64,000 nucleotides of DNA. Origin: Pectobacterium peruviense. Its GTDB lineage: Bacteria; Pseudomonadota; Gammaproteobacteria; Enterobacterales; Enterobacteriaceae. The notes beneath the pieces were generated by a model that was given only the letters and a program-made list of their open reading frames with translations, was not told the origin of the DNA and searched no databases. Positions 25,480-34,445 of this stretch are shown piece after piece. Location of the stretch: assembly GCF_002847345.1 (NCBI RefSeq), contig NZ_LXFV01000003.1:1-64000 (forward strand). Direction: 5' to 3'. A program made the translations under genes and the position numbers. The first letter of the stretch is position 1, and every line of letters starts with the position of its first letter.

Positions 25480-26313
25480 ATGTCTTCGGTCCATGCCATT
25501 AACCAATCGTACTGGTTTTCGCCACGATTGCCGCACGTTGAAAGCCGCACCACGCGCAACAGCAGCCACGCCTATAAAACACACAGCCATGCGCAATTCT
25601 CAATTGGGGCGATCGAACACGGCGAGACGCTTTGCCATTACCGCAACGAAACGCATCACTTACAGGTTGGCGATCTCATCTTTATCGATCCCCAACAGCC
25701 GCACAGCTGTAACCCACTCCCAGGAAAAACGCGCAGTTATCACATGCTTTATCTGGATACCGCATGGTGTCTCGATCAGATCGCTACCCACTGCAATTAT
25801 CAGACGGATAGCGTGCGTTGCAACCGTGTCGTCTTACGCGACCCCACTCTTTTTATGCGTTATCAGCATCTTATTGCCCTGCTGCATCGGGGAGAAATCA
25901 CGTCGGCAGACAACCTGCTCAAAGCGATGCTGGCACCCATTTGGCAGCAGTATTGCCTGCCTGAGCCAGCATTACCCCATCAGGCGTTACAAACCACGAC
26001 GCGTCACGTACGCGAGCGTTTGCTGAATAATCTGCAAGAATCGCCCTCGCTGGAAACGCTGGCGGATGAATTGAACCTACGACGTGAAACCATCGTGCGA
26101 CAATTTCGTCACGATATCGGTATTACGCCGATGGCATTTCTTAATAACGCCCGTATTGAGTATGCCAAATTACTCATGAAGCAAGGCACGCCGCTGGTTG
26201 ATACCAGCTACCAAAGCGGTTTCTGCGATCAAAGCCATTTCCACAAAACGTTTGTGCAATACACCTCCGCAACACCGGGTCAGTACGCACGATCAATATT
26301 TGACAATAAATAG
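25480..26313 (+). CDS. AraC-family transcriptional regulator
   Basis: 277 residues. The N-terminal cupin-type sensor (THSHAQFSIGAIEHGETLCH, then VGDLIFIDPQQPHSCNP) is followed by two helix-turn-helix motifs at the C-terminus (SLETLADELNLRRETIVRQF and VDTSYQSGFCDQSHFHKTFV). A LysE-family exporter gene follows in the same direction. Regulators of this kind often control the adjacent exporter. The ligand is not predictable. Confidence 0.9.
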   Translation: MSSVHAINQSYWFSPRLPHVESRTTRNSSHAYKTHSHAQFSIGAIEHGETLCHYRNETHHLQVGDLIFIDPQQPHSCNPLPGKTRSYHMLYLDTAWCLDQIATHCNYQTDSVRCNRVVLRDPTLFMRYQHLIALLHRGEITSADNLLKAMLAPIWQQYCLPEPALPHQALQTTTRHVRERLLNNLQESPSLETLADELNLRRETIVRQFRHDIGITPMAFLNNARIEYAKLLMKQGTPLVDTSYQSGFCDQSHFHKTFVQYTSATPGQYARSIFDNK

Positions 26314-26362
26314 CCGAACACCTTGTCTAGACTGGCTTCGATTACTTATCGAGGCCAGAAAT

Positions 26363-27013
26363 ATGATGTTTATCAATCCCCTTTTCTCCACCGACTCGCT
26401 CTTTCCTGCCCATTTTCCTGCTCTGGCACTGGCGCATTTTGTGGCGCTATTGAGCCCAGGTCCGGATTTCTTTCTGCTGACAGCCTACGCCATTCGCTAC
26501 CGACTGCGCGGCAGCATGGGAATCTGTCTGGGCATCGCGTTGGGTAACGGCATATACATCCTGTTGGCAGCAATCGGCTGGGCAGGCATTCAGCACTCGC
26601 CGACGCTTTTTACCGCCATCGAGTTGGCCGGTGCGGCTTATCTGATCTGGATTGGCTATCAGTTACTGACAAGCCGCGCTATCCCATCGTTTCAGGCAGA
26701 ACAGCACTCCGACAGTTGCCCAACGCTGCGTAAACAAATCCTGCTAGGGCTTGGTTCGTCGCTGTTGAATCCTAAAAACATGCTGTTCTATATCAGCCTG
26801 ATGACCAGTATTCTTGGGTCACAGGTAACACCTACACAGCAATTTGTCAGCGGTGGATGGATGTTTTTTATCGTATTGGTGTGGGATCTGCTCATCGCTG
26901 CACTGATCGCTCGCCCGTTGATTCAACAGCGTTTAACGCGCTGGCTTAACCCGATTGAGCGCGGTGCTGGCGTCATTTTGCTCTTTTTCGGTCTGCTGCT
27001 TTTATTTCGGTAA
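26363..27013 (+). CDS. LysE/RhtB-family amino acid exporter
   Basis: 216 residues from ATG 26363 (GAGG upstream); the longer frame from 26198 lies inside the regulator gene. About six membrane segments and the LysE landmark ALLSPGPDFFLLTAYAIRY plus GIALGNGIYILLAAIGWAG identify the family. A second landmark is LLNPKNMLFYISL. It probably exports an amino acid or analogue. It lies 49 bases after the AraC-type gene, probably one functional unit. Confidence 0.9.
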   Translation: MMFINPLFSTDSLFPAHFPALALAHFVALLSPGPDFFLLTAYAIRYRLRGSMGICLGIALGNGIYILLAAIGWAGIQHSPTLFTAIELAGAAYLIWIGYQLLTSRAIPSFQAEQHSDSCPTLRKQILLGLGSSLLNPKNMLFYISLMTSILGSQVTPTQQFVSGGWMFFIVLVWDLLIAALIARPLIQQRLTRWLNPIERGAGVILLFFGLLLLFR

Positions 27014-27048
27014 TGAGGTGTATTTAAAAAGTGAGGAGCGTTTCGGCC

Positions 27049-27076
27049 TTGTTTCATGGGCGGAAGGCTTTATAAT
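27049..27076 (+). promoter_or_regulatory. Sigma-70-like promoter for the small membrane protein gene
   Basis: TTGTTT (27049-27054), a 16-base spacer and a perfect TATAAT (27071-27076). Transcription would start near 27083, about 22 bases before the small gene. Confidence 0.75.
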
Positions 27077-27104
27077 TCGGGGCAATTAACAAAAGGATAA
27101 CCTG

Positions 27105-27212
27105 ATGACTCTTCAAAAAATCGGCATTATCAGTCTTTTTGCCCTGCTCGCCTTAGGTGGCATGTCCGGCATGATGTTGGTGGGTTACATTATTATCGAG
27201 CACGCAGGCTGA
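27105..27212 (+). CDS. Small single-pass membrane protein (35 residues)
   Basis: A short gene below the usual size cutoff: MTLQKIGIISLFALLALGG at the start, then a continuing hydrophobic stretch to YIIIEHAG. AAAAGGATAACCTG provides the ribosome site, and a good promoter lies just upstream. The product is one membrane helix with a positively charged N-terminus. I do not recognise the family. It stands alone between the LysE-type gene and the convergent idi, so nothing in the context suggests a role. Confidence 0.75.
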   Translation: MTLQKIGIISLFALLALGGMSGMMLVGYIIIEHAG

Positions 27213-27296
27213 GGCTTTCTACCTACCTTTCCCTCCTACTGCATGCTGCATGAACAGTGCCGCACTGAAACGCGGCAATAAATGCGATCGTCAAGG

Positions 27297-27836
27297 CTAA
27301 CGCGATTGCTCAGACTTGAACGCCTGCCAATACTCTGGAATACGGGAAAAAGTCAGTTGGAACCACGCGGTAAACTGCTCGGGCGTCGTCCTCATCCGCT
27401 GCGCAATATCGTCTATCGACTGGTATTGATAGCTCGACACTTCATCGGGATTGACCTGCGGAACGTCATCCGTCACGCCAAAATACACATGCCCCAATTC
27501 ATGCTCAATCAACCCGTTATCCAGCGGCAAACGATAGGTCAGCGTAAACATCGGCATCAGCGCACAGCGTAACCCCATCTCTTCATACAAACGGCGGTGT
27601 GCCGCTTGTAGCGTCTCTTCACCGGGCGCGGGATGGCTGCAACAGGTGTTGCTCCATAAACCGCCGCTATGATATTTCTCTTCTGCCCGCTGCTGTAATA
27701 ACAACTGCTGGCGAGAGTTAAAAACATAGACGGTAATCGCACGGTGCAACTCTCCTTTTACGTGCGCTTCCTGCTTTTCCATTACGCCCGTTGGCTTGTC
27801 ATTTTCATCAACCAACACGACTTCAGTCAACGGCAT
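27297..27836 (-). CDS. idi: Isopentenyl-diphosphate delta-isomerase (type I)
   Basis: 179 residues from ATG 27836, preceded by AGGAGGAAGGT. The Nudix fold is visible with GGLWSNTCCSHPAPGEE (catalytic cysteine) and the acidic motif EHELGHVYFGV (catalytic glutamate). It interconverts IPP and DMAPP for isoprenoid synthesis using divalent metal. It lies downstream of bglX, separated by a strong hairpin. Size and motifs agree with E. coli Idi. Confidence 0.95.
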   Translation of the reverse strand: MPLTEVVLVDENDKPTGVMEKQEAHVKGELHRAITVYVFNSRQQLLLQQRAEEKYHSGGLWSNTCCSHPAPGEETLQAAHRRLYEEMGLRCALMPMFTLTYRLPLDNGLIEHELGHVYFGVTDDVPQVNPDEVSSYQYQSIDDIAQRMRTTPEQFTAWFQLTFSRIPEYWQAFKSEQSR

Positions 27837-27885
27837 ACCTTCCTCCTGCAATACCCTGTTCTCCAGCAATCACCATTCGTGTTAA

Positions 27886-27913
27886 TTCGCCGCTGGTGGT
27901 TCCCAGCGGCGAA
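27886..27913 (-). terminator. Strong hairpin downstream of bglX
   Basis: TTCGCCGCTGG (27886-27896) and CCAGCGGCGAA (27903-27913) form a perfect 11-bp stem with a 6-base loop, 10 bases past the bglX stop. There is no long T tract, so termination may be partial or the hairpin may protect the 3' end. Confidence 0.65.
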
Positions 27914-27923
27914 ACAAACATCA

Positions 27924-30230
27924 TTATAACAGGGTGAAGCTGTCGCTTTTCACGCGCTGTGAATCCAGACCGATCATGACATCGAACTTACCAGGTTCTA
28001 CCACCTGCTGCATCTGGGCATTGTAGAACTTGAGTGCATCCTGATCGAGCGTGAAGGTGACTGTGCGAGATTCTCCCGGTTGTAGCATCACTTTCTCAAA
28101 ACCACGCAACTCTTTCAGCGGGCGACTGATGGAAGCCACTACATCGTGCAGATACAGCTGAACTACCGTTTCCCCAGCACGACTACCCGTATTTTTCACC
28201 GTTACGCTGGCATTGATCGTCCCGTTACGCTTCATCGTCTGGCTTGACAAACGCACATCGGACACGCTGAACGTGGTGTAGCTCAGACCATAACCGAACG
28301 GATAGAGTGGCCCGTTGGCTTCATCGTAGTAGTGGGACGTATATTTACCCGGGTTTTCCGGCGTGTAAGGACGGCCTGACGGCAGGTGATTGTAATAAAT
28401 CGGGATCTGACCGACAGAACGCGGGAAGGACATCGGCAGCTTGCCAGACGGGTTATAGTCACCAAACAGTACATCGGCGATTGCATTACCACCTTCCGTG
28501 CCGCTGAACCAGGTTTCCAGTAACGCATCAGCCTGCTGATCTTCACGCACCAGCGCCAGAGGACGGCCGTTCATCAGCACCAGAACCAGCGGTTTACCCG
28601 TGGCTTTCAGCGCCGCGATCAGGTCACGCTGGCCTTGCGGCAGGTCGATATTCGAACGGCTGGACGCTTCATGCGCCATCCCCGCGGCTTCACCGACAAC
28701 CGCGACCACCACATCCGCTTTCTTCGCGGCTTCTACGGCTTCATCGATCATCACCTGAGGTGGGCGTTTGTCCACCTGCACGGCATCTTCATACTGGTTC
28801 AGGAAATCGATAATGCCTTTGTGATTACTGACGTTGGCACCTTTGGCATAGAGAATAGTGGCTTTATCGCCGACCGCATTCTTCAGGCCCTGATAAACGG
28901 TAATCGTCTGTTTCGTGACTCCCGCTGCAGACCAACTGCCCATGGTATCGCGCTGGCTATCAGCCAATGGTCCCACGACGGCAATCGTGCCCTGCTTTTT
29001 CAGCGGCAGCGTTTGTAGGCGGTTTTTCAACAGCACCAGACTTTTACGCGCAACATCACGCGCATCTAAACGGTGTAAGCGGCTTTCCGCATTGGTATCC
29101 ACCGGATCGGAACTCGCGACGCCCAGATGACGATACGGATCTTCAAACAGTCCCATATCATATTTCACGTTCAGCACCTGACGGCAGGCATCATCGATTT
29201 CCTGCACGCTCACCGCACCACTTTTCACCAGCTCTGGCAGATAGCGCACGAAATACTCGTCGCTCATGCTCATCCCGATACCGGATTTAAGCGCCAGACG
29301 TGATGCATCACGCGGGTCGCTGGCAACGCCGTGCTTAATCAGCTCTTTAATCGCGCCGTGATCGGTAATAGTGATGCCTTTGAAATTCCACTCATCGCGC
29401 AGAACGTCTTTCAGCAACCAACTGTTAGCGGTGGCTGGCGTACCATTGATGGAGTTCAGCGCGACCATCACGCCGCTGCTGCCAGCATCAATCGCTGCTT
29501 TGTAAGGCGGCATATAGTCCTGGAACATGCGCTGAGGGCTCATGTCCACCGTGTTATAGTCACGCCCGCCTTCCACCGCGCCGTAGAGTGCGTAGTGTTT
29601 TACGCTGGTCATCAGCGAGTGGCGTCCGGTTACGTCATCGCCCTGGAAGGATTTTACGACCACACCGGCAATTTTACTGGTCAGCCAGGTGTCTTCACCG
29701 AAGCCTTCCGAAACGCGGCCCCAGCGTGGATCGCGGGTAATATCCACCATCGGCGCCCAGGTCATATTCAGACCGTCTTCCGTCGCTTCATAAGCCGCCA
29801 CGCGCGCGCTTTTCGCAATCGCACCCATATCCCAACTGGAGGCCAGTCCCAGCGCAATAGGGAAAATAGTACGTTGACCGTGCACCACATCGTAGGCGAA
29901 AAACAGAGGAATCTTCAGGCGGCTGAGCTGCATCACCTGATCCTGCATCGCACGAATATCCGGGCGGGTCACCGTATTAAAAATCGCACCAACCTGGCCG
30001 TTTTTAATCATTTCCCGAATGGCTTCTTTCGGGTTATCCGTCCCGACGCTGATTAATCTGAGCTGGCCAATCTTTTCTTCCAGCGTCATTTTCTTCAGCA
30101 GATCCGTGACAAATGCATCACGCTGCTGATGTGAAGGCGATATTGATGCCGGCACAGACGTCAATTCCTGCGCAAACGCCGGATTACAGGCAAGTCCAAT
30201 TGCTATAGTCAGTGAAGTAAGCCATTTCAT
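27924..30230 (-). CDS. bglX: Periplasmic beta-glucosidase (glycoside hydrolase family 3)
   Basis: 768 residues with a signal peptide (LTIAIGLACNPAFAQE). GH3 features: KIGQLRLISVG, the substrate loop PMVDITRDPRWGR, SVKHYALYG and the nucleophile aspartate in GITITDHGA. The C-terminal fibronectin-like domain contains VKNTGSRAGETVVQLYL. It hydrolyses beta-glucosides such as cellobiose in the periplasm, useful to a plant pathogen. Length is close to E. coli BglX. Confidence 0.96.
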   Translation of the reverse strand: MKWLTSLTIAIGLACNPAFAQELTSVPASISPSHQQRDAFVTDLLKKMTLEEKIGQLRLISVGTDNPKEAIREMIKNGQVGAIFNTVTRPDIRAMQDQVMQLSRLKIPLFFAYDVVHGQRTIFPIALGLASSWDMGAIAKSARVAAYEATEDGLNMTWAPMVDITRDPRWGRVSEGFGEDTWLTSKIAGVVVKSFQGDDVTGRHSLMTSVKHYALYGAVEGGRDYNTVDMSPQRMFQDYMPPYKAAIDAGSSGVMVALNSINGTPATANSWLLKDVLRDEWNFKGITITDHGAIKELIKHGVASDPRDASRLALKSGIGMSMSDEYFVRYLPELVKSGAVSVQEIDDACRQVLNVKYDMGLFEDPYRHLGVASSDPVDTNAESRLHRLDARDVARKSLVLLKNRLQTLPLKKQGTIAVVGPLADSQRDTMGSWSAAGVTKQTITVYQGLKNAVGDKATILYAKGANVSNHKGIIDFLNQYEDAVQVDKRPPQVMIDEAVEAAKKADVVVAVVGEAAGMAHEASSRSNIDLPQGQRDLIAALKATGKPLVLVLMNGRPLALVREDQQADALLETWFSGTEGGNAIADVLFGDYNPSGKLPMSFPRSVGQIPIYYNHLPSGRPYTPENPGKYTSHYYDEANGPLYPFGYGLSYTTFSVSDVRLSSQTMKRNGTINASVTVKNTGSRAGETVVQLYLHDVVASISRPLKELRGFEKVMLQPGESRTVTFTLDQDALKFYNAQMQQVVEPGKFDVMIGLDSQRVKSDSFTLL

Positions 30231-30619
30231 TCGTTATAAAGACCCAGTCAATCCAGGCATCAGAGCAGAACGAGGCGCTGAAGCACAAGACAGGTTGAAG
30301 ATTCCGACGGTCACATCCCTTCTCTGACAAGGTAAAAAACACCTTTCCTGCCTTAAGCGAATAAGGCTTCCCGATAGTGGTTGCCGCACCGACGCACTCA
30401 AATGCACAGCGCGTAATATAGTGCATTTGTTGAGATTTCATTTAATAAAAACTGCAAGAATAATGCTAGACGATACGCATAATTCACATTCCCCGCTCTC
30501 CGTTTGCATAATAATCCTAGTAACAGAGCAATAAACTGCTGAACCGCTCGGCAAGCAGGATGATTTCTATCGCCTTTCGTGCTAATGCTAAAGCGTCGTT
30601 AACACACGGAGCCTCAGAC
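30231..30619. promoter_or_regulatory. Divergent promoter region between bglX and the GST gene
   Basis: About 390 bases without a convincing gene; a minus-strand frame at 30184-30441 overlaps bglX and has no family resemblance. It must hold the promoters of both genes. I see no clear operator, repeat or RNA structure in it. Confidence 0.5.
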
Positions 30620-31306
30620 ATGTATCAGTTGTACATCGCCAATAAAAATTATTCGTCCTGGTCACTGCGCCCGTGGGTGCTGTTGAAAACACTGTCAATT
30701 CCTTTTGAAGAAAAGCAGGTTATTTTTTCGCCGGGCATGGCACAACCCGCATTCAAGGCCTTTTCGCCAACGGCAAAGGTTCCCTGTCTGATCGACGGCG
30801 AAACCACCGTTTGGGATTCACTGGCGATTACCGAATATCTGGCTGAGCAGCATCCCGGCATCTGGCCTGCCGATGCCAAAACCCGCGCCTGGGCACGCTG
30901 TGCCGCCGCCGAAATGCACTCAAGCTTTACCGCACTGCGCAATACCTGCGCCATGAGTTGCGGCGTGCGCGTCAAGTTGAACGAGATGTCTCCGGCTCTC
31001 AGCAGCGACATTGCCCGTATTAGTGAGTTGTGGCAGGAAGGATTAACACGATTTGGCGGGCCATTTTTGGCGGGGACACAGTTTTCGGCGGTAGACGCGT
31101 TTTTTGCACCCGTCGTCTTCCGTATCAAAACCTATCAGCTTTCCGTCTCACCGGAAGCTGCCGCTTACTGCGAACGCTTGCTGGCATTACCCGCGATGCA
31201 GCAATGGCTACAAGATGCATTAGCAGAAACCTGGCGTGAAGCGGCGCACGAGGAAGATGTGACAAATGCAGGTGAAGTGATAGAGGATTTTCGCGCTCAC
31301 GCGTAA
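30620..31306 (+). CDS. Glutathione S-transferase family protein
   Basis: 228 residues from ATG 30620 (GGAG upstream); the longer frame from 30560 lacks a ribosome site. The thioredoxin-like N-terminal domain has YIANKNYSSWSLRPWVLLK with the catalytic serine region, and KVPCLIDGETTVWDSLAITEYL holds the cis-proline and glutathione-binding residues. An all-helical C-terminal domain follows. It likely conjugates or detoxifies electrophiles in the cytoplasm; the substrate is unknown. Confidence 0.9.
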   Translation: MYQLYIANKNYSSWSLRPWVLLKTLSIPFEEKQVIFSPGMAQPAFKAFSPTAKVPCLIDGETTVWDSLAITEYLAEQHPGIWPADAKTRAWARCAAAEMHSSFTALRNTCAMSCGVRVKLNEMSPALSSDIARISELWQEGLTRFGGPFLAGTQFSAVDAFFAPVVFRIKTYQLSVSPEAAAYCERLLALPAMQQWLQDALAETWREAAHEEDVTNAGEVIEDFRAHA

Positions 31307-31318
31307 TACCGATGCAGG

Positions 31319-31339
31319 CGGTGGCCTGTTCGGCCACCG
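31319..31339. terminator. Hairpin between convergent GST and pbpG genes
   Basis: CGGTGGCC/GGCCACCG (31319-31326 and 31332-31339) with loop TGTTC is followed on the plus strand by TTAAAAT. It most likely ends the GST transcript. The T tract is weak. Confidence 0.6.
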
Positions 31340-31379
31340 TTAAAATATCCCCCACCCAAAGCAGTGGGAAGGGGATCTG

Positions 31380-32327
31380 TTATTCCGTTTCGATATTCGC
31401 CATGCTCTGCGGTTGGCGGGAAGCCAACGATTTTTGTTTCTTATAGCTCAACGCAGCAGCGGGCACTTCGCTGACCTTACCGGTTTCAATCCACTTGCGC
31501 AGGCGGTTAGCGTCCGCAAAATGTGTGTACTTACCGAATGCGTCCAATACCACCAGCGCAACAGGTTGCTGATTAATGACCGTACGCATCACCAGACAGT
31601 GTCCTGCCTGATTCGTAAAGCCCGTTTTGGTGAGCTGAATGCTCCAATCCGATTTATAGACCAGATGATTGGTGTTTCTGAACGGCAAGCTGTACGCCGG
31701 ATGGGTGAATGTCGCCGTTTTCTCCTGCGTGGTACTAAGCTGGCTCAGCAGCGGATATTGCTTGCTGGCAATCAGGAGCTTAGTGAGGTCGCGGGCGGTC
31801 GAGACATTATCGATGGACAGCCCGGTGGGTTCCACATAGCGCGTGTGTGTCATACCTAACGCACGAGCTTTGGCATTCATCGCGTGGATAAACGCCTGAT
31901 AGCCGCCCGGATAGTGGTGCGCCAGACTGGCAGCCGCGCGGTTTTCGGATGACATCAATGCCAATAGCAGCATGTCACGACGGCTGATCTCACTGTTCAG
32001 GCGAACACGTGAGTACACTCCTTTCATTTCTTTCGTCTGGCTGATATCCACAGAAATGATTTCATCCAGCGGCAGATTGGCATCCAGCACGACCAGTGCT
32101 GTCATCAATTTCGTCACCGAAGCAATCGGCACGACGACGTCAGGATTGCTGGAATAAAGAATATGGTTATCGCGCAGATCCACCACCATGGCGCTACCGG
32201 AAGCAATTTCCTGATGCGCAGTACCCGCGGAATACGTCGGCGCTTTCGCCACAGCCTGGGGCAACATCACAACATGGGTTGACAACATCAACAGGCCACA
32301 AAGAGAAAGCTTAAAATTTTTAGTCAT
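31380..32327 (-). CDS. pbpG: D-alanyl-D-alanine endopeptidase (PBP7)
   Basis: 315 residues with a signal peptide ([20 protein letters not shown]). The three penicillin-binding motifs are intact: SVTK, SSEN (SxN type) and KTGFTNQAG. The size and the [20 protein letters not shown] start of the domain match PbpG. It cleaves peptide cross-links in murein in the periplasm. It is transcribed alone. Confidence 0.95.
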   Translation of the reverse strand: MTKNFKLSLCGLLMLSTHVVMLPQAVAKAPTYSAGTAHQEIASGSAMVVDLRDNHILYSSNPDVVVPIASVTKLMTALVVLDANLPLDEIISVDISQTKEMKGVYSRVRLNSEISRRDMLLLALMSSENRAAASLAHHYPGGYQAFIHAMNAKARALGMTHTRYVEPTGLSIDNVSTARDLTKLLIASKQYPLLSQLSTTQEKTATFTHPAYSLPFRNTNHLVYKSDWSIQLTKTGFTNQAGHCLVMRTVINQQPVALVVLDAFGKYTHFADANRLRKWIETGKVSEVPAAALSYKKQKSLASRQPQSMANIETE

Positions 32328-32476
32328 TCTTCAATAACTTAAACAGAATTCTGTTAAATGAAAGGGATAGGCATCGGCATTATAATTTACCGCCCTTCCC
32401 CACGCACTCATGCAGCAGAAAAGCTTTGTGACAAATGTTGACAGACGGTTTTAGCAACCCACTGTTTTTGCTAGCA

Positions 32477-32986
32477 TTACGTCAAATATGGTCTTATTTT
32501 GCGCATCTGGTTGAGTAAACGCAGGCTGACGCCGCTGAATATCCCCGCAGTAATCCCACTTGCAGCGCCGGATAACAGGCAGAACACAGGGTCATGTGCC
32601 AACGTGGGAAACCGAGCCAACTGGACGGAAAAGTAAAAGCGAGAACAAAAAGTCAGCAGCATCAGAACCAGCGGCCACCACGACCCAGTACGTTGAAAAC
32701 AGCTCGGTTCCGGCAGATAGGTTCCTGATGTCGCCCCCCACGTCCACCCGATACCTAGCCCAATCATCAACATCAGTAGAAACCCACCCGCCGCCACAAG
32801 CGGGAGCATCAGTGTGTGAAAAATCGAGCTAATGCCCCACACCATGAAAATCGCTGGTACGACTAGCATCCGCGCCAGCGATTGTCGCCTCGGCTGGCTG
32901 GCTTTTACGCCAGCATAAATCAGGTAACCCAAAACGGCCCACACCCAATAAGGCGTATGACGCAAAATGATCAGCAGGTTGTCCAC
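32477..32986 (-). CDS. Membrane protein of unknown function (DUF6622-like)
   Basis: 169 residues with about five hydrophobic segments (YWVWAVLGYLIYAGV, LVVPAIFMVWGISSIFHTLM, LVAAGGFLLMLMIGLGIGW and others). The sequence PYWVWAVLGYLIYAGVKASQ resembles a family of small inner membrane proteins of unknown function. It is encoded 61 bases after the flavinylated FMN-binding protein in the same direction, so the two may share a transcript. No catalytic motif is visible. Confidence 0.75.
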   Translation of the reverse strand: MDNLLIILRHTPYWVWAVLGYLIYAGVKASQPRRQSLARMLVVPAIFMVWGISSIFHTLMLPLVAAGGFLLMLMIGLGIGWTWGATSGTYLPEPSCFQRTGSWWPLVLMLLTFCSRFYFSVQLARFPTLAHDPVFCLLSGAASGITAGIFSGVSLRLLNQMRKIRPYLT

Positions 32987-33047
32987 GTTAGTGCGATTCC
33001 TTTATCGGCGGTGCCTTATCAAAAATGGTAGCCACGTTCCTGTTCAA

Positions 33048-33407
33048 TTACGGTGTAACTTTTGCCTGTTCCAGCGCCTGTTTCACCGCATTAATCACGC
33101 CCTGACTCGATAACGTTGCCCCCGTTACCGCATCCACCTTGCTAATATCCTGCTTCTCAATAAGCTCAGGCACGATTTGATCCGTTGCGCTCAGCATCAT
33201 CGCTTCAGTATCGCCATGCTTCAACACCTCAGCGTTGGCGATCTTCCCTTCTTTAATGCTGACCGTGACTTCAACTTCTGCTGCCTTCCCCTGCGCTTTA
33301 CCGATATAGGTGCCATCTTTATATTGCGCCACATTACTGCCATGAACGGACAGAGAAAAAGCCATCACTAACGTGGCTAGCACCGCCGGAATAGATTTCT
33401 TCATCAT
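33048..33407 (-). CDS. Exported FMN-binding domain protein
   Basis: 119 residues with a signal peptide (SIPAVLATLVMAFSLSVHG). The rest is a single FMN-binding domain: YKDGTYIGKAQGK and the flavin attachment motif DAVTGATLSSQG, where the threonine is the expected site of covalent FMN transfer by ApbE. Such domains carry electrons in Nqr/Rnf-type and other extracytosolic electron-transfer chains. Here it is a stand-alone periplasmic carrier. A membrane protein gene follows. Confidence 0.9.
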   Translation of the reverse strand: MMKKSIPAVLATLVMAFSLSVHGSNVAQYKDGTYIGKAQGKAAEVEVTVSIKEGKIANAEVLKHGDTEAMMLSATDQIVPELIEKQDISKVDAVTGATLSSQGVINAVKQALEQAKVTP

Positions 33408-33464
33408 TTTCCCATGTGTAAATAAAACAACAAAAGCAACAATTCAATAACCAGAGAAGAACAA

Positions 33465-34007
33465 TCAGTTAAAACCTAATAATTGGTAATAAGATTTCGT
33501 TTCAATATTATCCAATGATAATTGAAGCCGTAGCGCACACTCTATACACCGATCTCTGAGTGCTTTCAACTGGGTTTCATCATCAGTCATCACCGATATT
33601 TCCACGAAATAACCAAGAGATTCAATATAATCAAGCGTGATATGGAAGGCATTTAAAAAGTAGATACTGCGGATTTTATGAATTTCAAAAAGAGGCTTAT
33701 ACCCTAACGTCTGTAGCATGCTGTCGGTTTTTTCAAAGGCTTCGACGTTAACCGCTTCGCAGCGATCGGCACCCGGTCCTTTAACAATCCAGAGTTTTAT
33801 CCCCGATGGCTCCATGCGGCGCACCAGCATTTTGATATTTTGCTGCTGCAGTCGCTTCTCAGCATCATCGTAATAAATATCATGTTCTTTATTTTCAAAG
33901 ACGAAAGCCTCTGGGTGGAGACTAAAAAGCGTATTCCTGAAAACAGCTATATCGTCGATGCGGAATTTAAGTTCAACTTCATATTTCCCTGTGAAATGTT
34001 CAACCAT
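33465..34007 (-). CDS. Class IV adenylate cyclase / CYTH-domain protein (CyaB-like)
   Basis: 180 residues from ATG 34007 (GAGGGGAAAG upstream). It begins with the CYTH signature ExExK in KYEVELKFRI. Later charged strands (KMLVRRME, KLWIVKGPG, HITLDYIESLGYFVEISV) line the triphosphate tunnel. Bacterial members include CyaB of Aeromonas and Yersinia, which makes cAMP, and also triphosphatases. Which activity it has cannot be told from sequence. It stands next to an intergenic tandem repeat. Confidence 0.85.
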   Translation of the reverse strand: MVEHFTGKYEVELKFRIDDIAVFRNTLFSLHPEAFVFENKEHDIYYDDAEKRLQQQNIKMLVRRMEPSGIKLWIVKGPGADRCEAVNVEAFEKTDSMLQTLGYKPLFEIHKIRSIYFLNAFHITLDYIESLGYFVEISVMTDDETQLKALRDRCIECALRLQLSLDNIETKSYYQLLGFN

Positions 34008-34214
34008 GTTCTTTCCCCTCACTGGATTCCCTGAAATAAAATGATTCCCCGTAATATAGAACAGCGTTTTATTACGCTGTAATACGGAAATTCAAGATAA
34101 TAATGGTTCAGTCATCCGCAAAAATAGATCATACAGGTAACATAATATGGCCCAATGGCCGTCCTCTCATCCTCCTTGATTAACACCCTACGTCCTGTCA
34201 CATCCTAACACCGC

Positions 34215-34284
34215 GATAGCATGACCTTGATAGCATTGCCTCGATAGCATTGCCTCGATAGCATTGTCTCGATAATCATGCCGC
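34215..34284. repeat. Five tandem 14-bp repeats
   Basis: Unit GATAGCATTGCCTC. Two perfect copies (34229-34256) are flanked by three diverged ones (34215-34228, 34257-34270, 34271-34284). It is intergenic, so copy number may vary between strains. It occupies part of the 438-base gap between the cyclase gene and the next gene; the rest shows only AT-rich sequence and a terminator. Confidence 0.95.
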
Positions 34285-34369
34285 GTTATTACCTTACAAC
34301 GTCAGATATCCGTGCGCAATTTTCTGGCAACAATTAACCGCTAACAAATGCCATCCGCGATTTATCATC

Positions 34370-34407
34370 AAAAAAATGCGGTCAGAGCCGCACTGGACGC
34401 TGACCGC
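34370..34407 (-). terminator. Terminator of the mmuP-mmuM-hypothetical operon
   Basis: On the minus strand GCGGTCAG (34407-34400) pairs with CTGACCGC (34385-34378) and is followed by A and a run of seven T. The 14-base loop includes a further GC-rich section. It ends about 40 bases past the hypothetical gene. Confidence 0.85.
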
Positions 34408-34445
34408 CGTTAATAGTAGCTGAGAAGGAAGAAACCGCTAGTTCT

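Noticed and set aside
30184..30441. Minus-strand 85-residue frame upstream of bglX
   Set aside because: It overlaps the bglX signal peptide region in another frame and has no family match or ribosome site.
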